Source: Acanthaster planci (lineage: Eukaryota > Echinodermata > Asteroidea > Valvatida > Acanthasteridae). From it: a stretch of 64,000 nucleotides of DNA. The stretch is from the NCBI RefSeq assembly GCF_001949145.1, contig NW_019091427.1, positions 1,348,488 through 1,412,487 of the forward strand. Direction: 5' to 3'. Shown here piece by piece: positions 10,863 through 22,189 of this stretch. Position 1 is the stretch's first letter. Every line of letters starts with the position of its first letter. The notes under the pieces are model-generated. The model did not search any database, had not been told where the DNA came from, and was given only the letters and a program-made list of their open reading frames with translations. A program made the position numbers and the translations under genes.

Positions 10863-13800
10863 TTTCCTTGTTTTCCTATCCTCTTTATTGTAAATTGAAA
10901 ACAAAAATCTGCAAAATCTTGCGCAGTTTGGAACTTCCTTGAATTGATCAGAATTCTTTATTGCATACTTGTATAACTTGAAATAGCAGCTGCATAGGAT
11001 TTCTAGTCTTTTCACAGATGAACTGCAGGCTCACGTATTCCACAGCTTTCAGTCATTCTTGCATATCTAAATACCATTGAGAACTACATGTAAGTGAAGC
11101 ACTTTGGACTTGTGGGCATTCATTGTTTGCCCAGTATCCATACCCTGGAATGATCCAAAGAACCCTTCTCAACCCTCAGATTCGTCTCCGTCGTGGGGTA
11201 TGCCTGTTCTGTAGGCTCCGACTTTGGCAATGTTTGGCTCAGCACAACTTGATATTGTGCATCAGGAATATGAAAATGCCTGATGGGAAGCCAAAGAAAA
11301 TTGTGCCAAACTTATGTAGTGTCAACGATTAAAGGGATTTTTTAAAAAAAATTGTTCCAAGAAGCCATGCTTGGGAAAGGCCAAAAGTTCTAAAGTCATT
11401 TGCTAGAAAAATGGATTCTATTTGGACAGGGGTCCTGTAGTTGATGACCACCTGTGGCAGTCCACTGGAGCTCAAGTGCAAGAATTCTGCGCACTTTATG
11501 CATGCCCATGCTTCCCTTTCTTCCTTTCACAACACTTTGGCCCAAGGACTGAGCATACAGTTACATGTGACTATATACCACTGAGGAGAGGGTATTACAT
11601 GCCCATAGACGAAGCACAGGCACTTACCACTGAGGACAGTAGATTGACCTCTGAGGACAGGACAAACCAACAATGTTTAACTGCAGCTTTTGATTTCATT
11701 GACCTACCCCATTTGCAAGTTAGCTATGCCCCATGGACAGCCCTATGGAATTTTGTACATTGAAGTTTGTATCTGATTTTGTGCTTTCCCCATCCTTTTG
11801 TAATTTCACAAGTTGTATTGAATGTGATTCTGCTAGAACAGGTCAAATTTTAGAGATGTACATATTACTTACATGTGTTGGACTGTTTTTTTTTTCCTCC
11901 CAAGGTACTGCAAATGTAAGGGCAGGTACAGAGTAAGAACTTTCATTTCATTGAGAAAGGTCCACAATAATAGATCTTTGACTCCTCCGATATTGCAGCA
12001 ACCTTGAGACAAGACTACCAAGCCACAGCTTCTCCTTCCTGCTAAGCACAGGAAGATACACTGTACATACGTGTATGTTTATGTAAATGTATATATGGCT
12101 AATGTTTTCAAGTCGGGTTGCCTTTTGCCTGTATATGCATTCTTATACATGTTATGCTTGTCCATGGTATTTTGGTGTAAAAATCTTTTGTTGTGTTCAA
12201 AATAAGATGAGACTAATTTCTGTGCTCTTTTATTTATTGCACTATTCATATAGTTTCATGAAACTTTCTACTTTTATTAAATCCTCACTCTATGCTTTTA
12301 GAGACATTTCTAAATATTACAAAAATGACACTTGTACATTGGGCACTAGTAACTTAGACATTTATAGCATTGAGATGGTTTCTTCCACAGTTCATTTTCC
12401 TCAAAGTGTGCTCTTCTATGTAGACTTGCATTTTAACGTTGTGTAAGTACATATGCAGGAAAACATTTGTTCCCTTCCTATTTATTCTTCTGTAAATGGT
12501 ATTATTTAGTAGAGTTCTTTTCAGTTTTTCAAAATTAAGTGTGGATTGTGTGTGAATTTCAGCAAAAGTTATAGGTTTTCCTCCCAACAAAAAATTCACG
12601 CGAGGAAAATCAGAATTCAACACGGGCATGGATGTCGCAAGGGACAGTATTGAAGAAAATCAAAAAGTTAAAAAAAAGGAAAATAGAGAGTATAAAATTG
12701 GCCACATGTACTTCTGTGAAATGCCTCAGAAATGACTCCCTCCCCTCCACTGTTGATGCTTTACCCATCCTGCAACTTACCCCCATCCTGGAATGGGACC
12801 CCCTTGTAAACATTTAAAAGGACAAATGTAACATTGCATGCATGCATGACACTCTAGGTCAAAGTTATATACATACATGTAAGTATCGCTGCATAAAACA
12901 GGAAAAGAAAGGGGCACTTGAAATCTTATGCTTTTTAAAACTTTTATTATAATAATCTCTTCTTAAATGCAGAGTAAATGTATTTTATAGTACAAAAAGT
13001 ACTTACATGTAAAAGTGAAAACCTGATATACAACATAAAATTTCTTAAGAGTTATAATCGAGTGAGTCATCACAGTAATTGCTGGTCCATAACCAGTTGA
13101 TCCAGTGTCTCCTGATATCCCAAGCTATTCAAATGAACTGTGACAGGAATTCTTGCATTACACCACCCACTCCTTCCTTCCCAAATCCCTCTTCCTCATC
13201 CATACTTCTTCTTGTGCAGGGTTTTAAGTTTTGAATACGTAACAATTAACCTGTAGGCACATTGCCGATGGTAATAAAAACGGCAGTACTTGATTTACAG
13301 TGTAATGCAGTCTTTGTCATTCCGTCATGCAAGCATTGTTTAGAGCAGCTGCTCACATAAAGCCTTTCAACAGTTACAATTTCATTTATTACATTTTCAG
13401 CTCTGTAGAAAGGTTCATGGGTTTTGTCACCATCAGCTAGGCCCGTACTTGTACAGGTTTGCCAGCTGCATTTGCATAAAGTATACAATTTGAAATACTC
13501 TGTCACATGACAAGAACTATTCTTTCTTCCAAATGCGGTCATCTTATCTGCCACTGGAAGATACATGTACCATGAAGTCGAACTGATATTGCCCTAAACC
13601 TGGATTCATCATCTCACATCATTCAAATTTAAGCGATGGTCACTCTTTTATTTCTGACGACTGTTTCTTCCTCATTTTAATATATACAGCACAATGTAAA
13701 AATGTCACCTAGAAACCATGATCTACACATGCGTGTACTCCTGTCTAAAATTTTCATGTGATGAGTAATGAACTGACTTGTAGAAAACTTACATTTTCCC

Positions 13801-14200
13801 ATTTTGGGTGGAAATACGTACATGTATACCATTTGGGAAGTCTTTGAGAATGTTTGATACACATGTTTATGCATGTACATTTGGAAATAAAATGGAAGGT
13901 TTCTTGTCTTTGAAATGAAAGCCTTGCATTACTCTCTCTTCCCAGCTTGAATAAACAGGTGAAAGACAATTTTTTAATCCAGTCAAAGAAAACTAAGAGA
14001 GTCCATTTTGAGCAATAAAATTAAGTGAAGTGATGTACATGTATGGAGCCTATGACTTTACAGCTTCCACTCGTAGGTACTGATAAATGTATTGAATTGT
14101 TCAAACTAACATTTAAAGACATGCCTTGAAGCAAGAAAAAAAAAGTTGTAGTGCAATCATCCTTCCTTCACACAACAAATAGTCACACCCTCGACCTCTG
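10863..14200. other. Tail-to-tail intergenic region between the LY6-like gene and SPRTN
   Basis: No exon is supported. It should hold both 3' UTRs. Candidate polyadenylation hexamers are ATTAAA at 12276-12281 (plus strand) and AATAAA on the minus strand at 13652-13647. The rest is AT-rich with scattered TACATGTA words. Short open frames here show no family motif. Confidence 0.5.
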
Positions 14201-17200
14201 TCATGATAAGCACTGATCAAGGTGCTGGTTGATTTTGGACCGTTCGACTTTGCATTGACAAACAGGGCAGTTGACCATCTCGTTATCAGGTGTTCTACTT
14301 TCTCCTTGTTCAGTGCTCTTTGTAGTGTTTCTCGTAAAAGATCCATCTTGGTGTCGTTCGTTTGCTTCACTGTCTCTGGGGACATAGTCAGTTTTGCCTG
14401 ACTGCTGTCTCATCCGACTGAAGGCATCTATGATGGAGTCCTGTTTCTTCCCATGATCCTCTCTGGCTCCCTTGGAAGTGGATGCACCACTGTTTTTGGT
14501 TTTGGATGCGGCATCAGGTTGGCTGATCACTTCTGGTTTCGAGGTGGGTGAGCTATCCGCATGCTGCGAGCTGCTTTGAGTTGGAAGACCAGAATTATAG
14601 GCGTGACAACCATCAGACTGAGAGGACCTAGCTTTGCTGTGTGAAGTGGAGGTCTCCCCGATTTGGAATCCATTGGAGGGTGCCTCTTTGAGGGGCTTGT
14701 CAAACTTCACAATCACAATGTCCTCCTCGTCCGAATCATCGCTGTCAAATATCGCTGCAAGGGCTCTCAGTCTGGCATTCTTGGACTGGTTAACTTGGCT
14801 AGCATCTTCCACCTCCTCCTCGCTTTGGCTTCTTGAGGCAGGAGATGACTGGGGAGGTTGCTGCCCTGGAGACTTTTTTGGACCTTCAACCTTCTTCAGG
14901 AATTTGTCCAAGGTAGCCATTTTGGGTGGCACCAATCTAGATGTGGAGCCAGTTCCTCCAACTCTAAAACCTTTACCAGGAAATGATGAAGTTGGGACAT
15001 CATCAGTTGCCCTCTTCTTTGTATCTAACATGCAAGATTCAAAAACAAAGACACTTGTAAATTCACTACAGTATGTATTACATCAATAACAGTGATACAC
15101 CACAATTTAAAGCAATACACACCTAAGCCCGTGTCCAAAACGGGCTTCCAGAGCTACGGCTAGGTCTATTATCTGCACGTCGCCACACATTTCCAATGGA
15201 GCGAAGACCTTGACCTAGCTCTAGACAAGAGATTCAGATGCAGCCTAAGAGAGGTACATGTAATGTTTTTTAATTTCATGGGTGGCAAGACAATAAAATT
15301 AGTCTAGTCCTTGTTCAAAAGGAATACCACTTGTCTTACACCAAGCAAGAATAGATGGGTGCACGCACACAGCATTGGTGTCCCTACCAATGAGACACCT
15401 TTGCTATACAAACATACAACCTCTTTTTCCTGCTCCCAGTGGAATTAACAACTCCTACCATGGACAGACACGTGAATAAGTGGGCTCCATATTTTTGCTG
15501 ATACGTTTGGTACATTTTTACACATGCACCGTACTCATCATGTTACCCACTATGTAAAAAAAAAAATGCCTGAAGCCATGTTATACTGCTTAGGAGGACT
15601 TATGGAGATCCGTCTGTGACATTTTTCAACATCAGGGTTCATAAACTCTCACCATTTTCAATGTCGTCCTCATCGGCATCTGCCTTCTTCCGCTTAGTTC
15701 CTTTCTTGACTCCGTATCCTTCAGGTTCCTTGACCTTGGTATACGACCCCCCACAGGTGCGCTGATGCTCCGCCCACCAGGGATCCCGCTTAGATGGTGC
15801 CCTGTTCATGGCTCTGCGCACCATTCCGTAATACGGGGGTCGTTTCTGACAGGGTCCATTGCAGCGCCACCAGTGCTGACGGTACACATCCACTTCATCA
15901 TGAAAGTTGTGGTATATCTGGACCGACAACAGTTTTTGATTGAAGCCAAACAAGAATGGTTGCATGTTTTTGCTATGAAATTAACCAAAATTACAATCCA
16001 GGATGCATGGGCATTACTTAGTAAGAAAGGGGGCTTCAATTCCTTTTCTGTTACACACAATGCCACAGTCAGATGGTTTATTTCTTTTGTTACATTTTTA
16101 AACAACTCACAGGTTTATTGTTAGTAAAATCCCACCTGTGAGTTGAGTTTCTTTGACTAAATGAAAGCTTGATTGTAAATTGTACATCAAATAATGTTTC
16201 CATACTTGGGTTTACTTGATTTCTGATCTTCAACTTAGGGCTATCTCATATCAGACAAGTAACAAATGACCGGAAAATAAATTTAACTAGCACTGCCGAG
16301 CCTTCATGGCATCATATTTTGGGCACAACGATTTCGTAAACCCAAATGCAGGCAAGTTCTTTATGGTGGGTTAAACTCATGAACCCAAATTTGTTAATGA
16401 CACAGAACTTACAGTAATGTTTGTGCCAGTGGATTGATTCAATCTGTTCATGTGCTTGCAGAACTCTGGTCCATGTCCATCATGATCCTGTGAGAATACA
16501 ATTTTCAAAGATAATTTCCAATTATTCAATATAAGTACAGTTCTACAGTAATTAAACTTTGGCCCAACACCTTCGAATGGAGAAAATTACCAATATTGCA
16601 ATGTATAATTTTGTCTTACCCTGTTATTGGCGGTCACAAATAAATAGGCGTGGATCATCTCGTGCTGCACAGGTGGAAAATGAGTGGACACAATTTAATG
16701 ATAAATTCATTGCTTATTTTATTCATTGCTTACATCTTGGGTAAGGTTTTTCTTCACGTTTAGTGATAAAATCCAGTGGTAAAGGAATGATGACAAATGT
16801 ACGATTTGCCAAGCGCAAACAAAGACTTTGCAGATCTGCATGTAGTTGAGAGGCCACGCTGGATTGGTACTGTATGTCAGTATCAGCATGATTGCACTGC
16901 ACTATCAGTTGATGATGTACGCAATGTCCCACCCTATTTCCCTTTTTTTCCCAAATACACTTCCACAACTGCAAAGCAGAAGGAAAAGGTGACTAGGTTA
17001 AAGACAGAATTATTGCAAATTGTGCAACAAGATCAAGATTAAGATTTGCCAATCATGCCCAATATGTAAACTGTGACTAAACCAGGGCTGGAAAGAGCAC
17101 AGCAGGGCGAGGCAGAGCAAGGTGAGGGGAGGAAAGGGCACAATCTCACCAATAATGTTTCCACTAAGTCTTTTCTTGGTCTCAGTTTCAACAATGGGGC

Positions 17201-18984
17201 ACTCAAACGAATGGAGCACAGTCCTCCATGCCCCTCATAACAGCATAAACCTGCACACCTGTTGGAAAACATTGCAAAAGTAACGAAGAACTACACTGTA
17301 CATGTAGCATTTCAAGAGAAAATTTCTCCTGTTTCAATTCCCAATAAGTACATGTAACTGTATAAAAATTCTAAGTCTTCCACAAAATACATCTCTGACT
17401 GACCTTACTGCTCATGCAGATAGGGTAAACTGTGTTTATACACGTATGTAGAGAAGAGTACATTTGGGCAGGTGAACCTGCATATATGTATAAGCAGAAG
17501 TTTATTCAAATCAAATTCAAGCAAAAAGCCTACATGTACATGTACATTAACCAAACACAGATTTACCATGCAAAAACCCCAGCTCGGATGTTCTACCAAA
17601 AAAATCTCACTTTTCCCTCTTTTGAAGTCACAACAATCCCTCTGTATTCCCTAATGGGTGGTACATCTAGCAATGGGGTGGATAACCCTCACTCTTCCTA
17701 CATAGTGATTTTTTTTAAAGAAATGGTAATGTTACGTCCCAACTAAAGCATAAGTCCCAATAATACAGTCCCAACTGTAGTGCTGCAGTTGGGCTGGCCC
17801 TACTATTGTTGACCAATGTCTGTGGGAAATGTCTCAAGTCTCAACATTATCCAAGTCAATGTGTGTCACACTTGACACAATTCATCTAAAATGGGGGACT
17901 TCATCTGTTCCTCTAGCCATATGACAGATGACATGACATTTGTGAACAATATCACCTTGGCACATGGCGGGCACATCATGCACGCGGGACCTCTCTGCTG
18001 TAGTTGGGGCGGCCCAACTGTAGCACTCTAGTTGGGACGGGACTAACTATAGTTGGGACTGATGCTATAGTTGGGGCGTAACAGTATACATGTATGTTAA
18101 GAAATCATATGGCCGGGAGTATTAGTTTGGCACAGCAAAATCTCTGAAAATACATGTAACTATCCATCATGCTCAGAATTACATGCACGTGCTTGGCACA
18201 ACCTTCAATTTGAAAACCTTCATCAGCAAGTCTTTATGCAATAGAGGGGGGAGAAAGTTCTGGCTTTCTATATTAGATATTCTCGGCAATGTGGTAACTC
18301 AAAGTGTTCTGGGGTACTACTACCCCAGAACTGTGGGGTCTAACGCCCGCCTTCATGGGAGTGGGGCGCACGTCAGACCCCACAGTTTTGGAGGTTACAG
18401 TACATGATGTACATGATTACATCATGTGGGCCTAGGTCTACCTCCTTTCTGTCAAATTTTTCACCAGCTTTATTGAAATAAATCTATCAATGGCAGATTG
18501 TTCTAACTGTATAATCTGAACACAACTGGATAGTTATTTTAAAAAGATGTTGGTCTTCCTGACTAATTCTGATGGGGGTATTAAAGTAAAATATTTCCTC
18601 TCGTTCTGGTAATGCTTACAAGGTCATTCGTGGACTCCACCTGACTTCGACGCCTGCCAATCGTCCCCAAAAATACTTGTCATTGAATTCCAGAAACATG
18701 GCTCTCATGTCGGGGTTAGGGTCCAACAGTTCCCACCGCTCATCTACAATGGACATTGGCTGCTTTAGGCTCGGATTTACAGCTTGTGATACACTGCCAT
18801 ATTCTCCGAATCCCGCATCATGCTCATCAATTGAACTTGATGATGCCCACGCCGTCGACGCGGTGCCAGTGGATGGTTGCTCATTTTCTGCTATCTCCCG
18901 TACTGCTTCCTCGTCGAATTGCGCCTGTAATTTCAAAGCAAGTTCTAGATCCCTGTCTCTAGACATCATTATGACAGTTGACAC
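14201..18984 (-). CDS. SPRTN: Spartan (SprT-like DNA-dependent metalloprotease), 6 exons, about 560 aa
   Basis: Exons (minus): 18984-18620, 17258-17150, 16664-16620, 16487-16413, 15917-15653, 15024-14201; phases 2,0,0,0,1 all join in frame. The SprT domain is clear: WELLDPNPDMRAMFLEFND in exon 1, then MTLCAGLCCYEGHGG across the first junction, the zinc protease motif HEMIH (H159, E160, H163) opening exon 3, third ligand in GHGPEFCKHM (H178), and the zinc-binding part YRQHWWRCNGPCQ with RTCGG in exon 5. Exon 6 starts with FPGKGF (about 301-306), the p97/VCP-binding SHP box, and ends with a UBZ4 finger (C539, C542, H554, C558). Spartan cleaves proteins crosslinked to DNA at replication forks (family knowledge). 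A canonical PIP box is absent; MATLDKFLKK is a possible degenerate version. Start could also be one of two Met five and six residues later. Confidence 0.95.
15122..15248. repeat. Dispersed element, about 127 bp, copy 1
   Basis: This segment in SPRTN intron 5 matches the reverse complement of 31773-31899 along its whole length, for example CTCTTGTCTAGAGCTAGGTC on the reverse strand. Both ends carry related, imperfectly inverted words (GGCTGCATCYGAATC at one end, CCGTGTCCRAARCGGGC at the other), as in a small MITE. Confidence 0.65.
17731..18083. mobile_element. MITE-like element with about 30-bp terminal inverted repeats
   Basis: The left end GTTACGTCCCAACTAAAGCA pairs with the right end TGCTATAGTTGGGGCGTAAC as an inverted repeat of about 30 bp with few mismatches. 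Internal copies of TCCCAACT / AGTTGGGAC are frequent. There is no ORF. It lies in SPRTN intron 1. A related right end occurs at about 63862-63925 (GCTATAGTTGGGGCGTAC). Confidence 0.65.
18294..18401. repeat. Nested palindromes forming a possible multi-stem foldback
   Basis: Within SPRTN intron 1, TTCTGGGGTA (18307-18316) and TACCCCAGAA (18321-18330) form a perfect 10-bp stem with a 4-nt loop. Directly after it CTGTGGGGTCT (18331-18341) pairs with AGACCCCACAG (18375-18385). GTAACTC near 18294 and GAGGTTAC near 18391 suggest an outer stem enclosing both. The function is unknown; it is most likely a small mobile or foldback element. Confidence 0.6.
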
Positions 18985-21900
18985 TTATCCCGTATTCGTC
19001 CAGCATGTCCAGTACTAGTCAGTTAAACTTTTGCCCTCAAACGTGATTGCCAAAAAAGCACACATGACAAACGCCGCGCTAATCCCGTCCCACGTTTTTC
19101 GTGGCGGCATTAACTTAACGCCACACACGATCTGACATGTCCGATGTACAGTATATATATATCAATGAGTTATGGGAGAATGTCATGTGACTTAATCAGG
19201 TGACCGTTTTGTTCACGCACAAAAAAGTGCAGGGGGCCGGGTGTGAACATGTGCACTGATCTGTGTAGAGATAAATCAGTGGTGTGGTGTGAATCATTTC
19301 AAAATACACCCTCTTTTGTTCCTATTCGGAGTGGATTATTTTATTTTTCAAACACCACACCTCCTTCGGTGGCTACGCCTCTGTTAGGAGACAAAACACT
19401 CCTATGAGTATGACGGTCTTCAATCGTAGCTCAGGACGCTTGGGAAAAGCTCTCGCTAGGTGCCGCATCTTTGGTACACTGGATTGTGTCTTTATTTTGT
19501 CGCAGGAAATTCCATGCTGTAGAGTGGTTTACAATCCAGACAATCGGTCTAATTTATGTTTTTCAATTTCAACAAAAACCTCTTCCTTAGAGTCTGAAAA
19601 TCAAGTTTTAAGTCTAAAAAACTTTATTTTAAAAATTCCGTGTTCTGATTCTGAGATATAACAGTTTTAATGTATAAGCTAACACTAGTAGAAAATAAAA
19701 AAGATCACATTTTGTTTCAATGTAAAATATCTACCGAGGCAAATAAAATACTTCGTTTAAATATAAAATATTGCTTTTTTATGTTGCCTAGACGTACCCC
19801 TTCGAATGGAATAGAGTATGATATGGGTCGATTCTTAGATGACACGGGCAACATAATACTGAAAAACTCCACTAAAATAGCACAAAATAAATCTGTTTAA
19901 CAAATTTTTACGATAAGACATTTTGAAGAGTGCCTTCTAGTACCCATGGTAGAATACCATAAATTTGTAACATATCAAGAGAGTAAACATCCTTTGTCAA
20001 GTTAAAATCACGGTAAATTCGCGGAAATGACCCTTGCACCCGTAAAAGACGAAATTTCGATCGATGTTTTCACTAGAAATATTGTCGATCGCGCATAAAT
20101 GAATAGTTCGTGCAGTTCAGCAACACGTGCCCGTACTTTTTGCTCTCTGATCCCACACGGTTTGTACGATGTCATCGCATTGAATATCGAAGTGCCGAAG
20201 CCACGGTTACATTTTCGACAAAGTGATATCTTTTTAGTTGTGATTTATTCGCCCATCTGCGATGAAATAGGAATATCTTGCCACTGATTGCATGGAATGT
20301 GAGATGCATTGTTGAGGAAAAGTCTTGCCCAAGAAAATTACAAAACGAACAAAGTTTTACTTTTGTAAACTTGACCGGGAGTGGAGCACAGTATGCGAGC
20401 AGAGGGTCTGGTTTAGCTAACCAGGCGTGTTTTTTTTTCAGAGGAAGCCAGATACACAGGTATCTTGGACTGATTTTTGTCAGGTCAAAAACCCCCAAAA
20501 CAAACAGACAAAAGGTACTTGAGCTGTCAATGTGATGTAGAGCAGACATTGAATGGCTTTATCGTAACTCAGTAGAGCTTTATTTCCCGGAACTTTTCCA
20601 ACCTGAAATCAACCCAGCCAGCAGAGGTCCATCCGACTCCTTATAAGAACCCCCTCAATTCGCAAAGCTACATATTTTACATTTTTCTGTCTTCAATGGC
20701 CAGGAAGATGGAACTCTCTAACGATGAGATAAATACCTAAAGACAGGATGGATCGGGCACTACTGTAACTGTAGCTGTAGAAATTAGAGCCGACTACAGC
20801 TTGATGGAAAGTTCACGGAGCTGTAAATTTCCAAGCAACTAAAAGCACACAGAGGGAGAAATGTGTGGAATTGAACAAATAACTGCCCCTTAGCATTCAA
20901 GAAATTTCTGTGATGAATTATTTTTAATTTTTGAGAAAGAGTCATCTCCAAAACAAATGACACATCATCATTACTGTTGCAGAAGCTTGTCCAAAAAGGC
21001 TGAAGCTGATATTCACACCCACTCCCTTAGATGAAGTGGGACCTCGCAAATTCCCGGACGCGATATTAGAAGAGTTGTGAGTAGAACCCATGGAAAATGG
21101 AGTATCCCGAACTCAGTTACTTTGTCTTATATAACATAAAGAGAAAAACTGTTGATGTTGGCATGAGGCTATTTACAGGTGATTTCTGCAATGGAAATAA
21201 GTTAATCTAACTTTTTTGCGTTATCCCTATTATTTCCACTTTTGGGAATCTTTGAGTTGGCTTTTCTTTAATTTATTTTTTGTAATAATATTTTGTGGAA
21301 TGGTGAATAAATCAAATCAAATCGTTTAATTACTTCCCTCGATAAGGCAAAATGAACTGCAGCAGTTATTCCATTCATGAAGACGTAATTGGCAAACTGT
21401 AAACTCAACAATTTATTTCAGAATTTGACTGGTCTTTAAATTGGGGTACGAAACCAACATACATAAAATAAAAAAACAGCCATGAAAAATGCTTGCACAA
21501 ATCACTGAAACTTTGTTTATTCTTGATTTAACCTCTGATCAACAACAAATATTGTTTTGATATCGCACCGGTACAGCAGAAAAAACAGTGCAAACGTTTA
21601 TGCAGCTGAAGAGGGCGCTATGCATAAGTAGCGCCCTCTCTTAGATTTTGTTCCCGTTTTTGACCAGTTTGGTAAATTCTCCGGTTTAAATCTTTTCAAC
21701 CTAGTTTTCTACATTTGGAGATGATGTTCAAACATGTTTGTTTTGTTTTTTAGGAATTTGGACCCTTCATTGTCCTGATATCGACTGATGTCTATGTCAA
21801 ATATGGTTTTAAACCACTTTGTACCGTGGAATAATCTAAGTCCAAGGCTGCAGTGTTAATATAGCCTAACTGTGAGCTACAGTGGACAGAGTTACATGAT

Positions 21901-22189
21901 TGTGTAGTAGTCCTATACGGTCATAAAATAACAATAGTCCATGCAAAATTCTGACCTTCGAACCGAAGTCTCCTTACTTCAAAATGGAACACTGATGACA
22001 GCTAGGTCCCTTTAATAACATATCGACCACCTTGACGATTTGCTACCTCTCCCTCAATATCACAAGCGGTTGTTGAAGCTTGATTTGAATAGATAATGCA
22101 AAAGGTCCGCTGCCAGTCTGTCTGTTCGTAAAAGTGTGTTTAATACTAGTAGAGACAGCGAGCTACACTAGCTTGGCTTTGTCACAAAA
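18985..22189. other. Head-to-head intergenic region between SPRTN and the PhyH gene
   Basis: No exon is supported. The ends should contain the two promoters. A perfect hairpin GAGGGCGCTA / TAGCGCCCTC (21611-21620 and 21629-21638, 8-nt loop) stands out. Open frames here are short and show no family motif. Confidence 0.45.
21610..21639. repeat. Perfect 11-bp hairpin with 8-nt loop
   Basis: AGAGGGCGCTA and its exact reverse complement TAGCGCCCTCT flank the loop TGCATAAG. It is GC-rich against an AT-rich background and sits about 550 bp upstream of the PhyH start codon. It may be the ends of a very short element or a protein-binding palindrome; neither can be shown here. Confidence 0.55.

Noticed and set aside
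14634-15089. 151-codon open frame on the plus strand
   Set aside because: Exact shadow of SPRTN exon 6, which has the motifs and correct phase.
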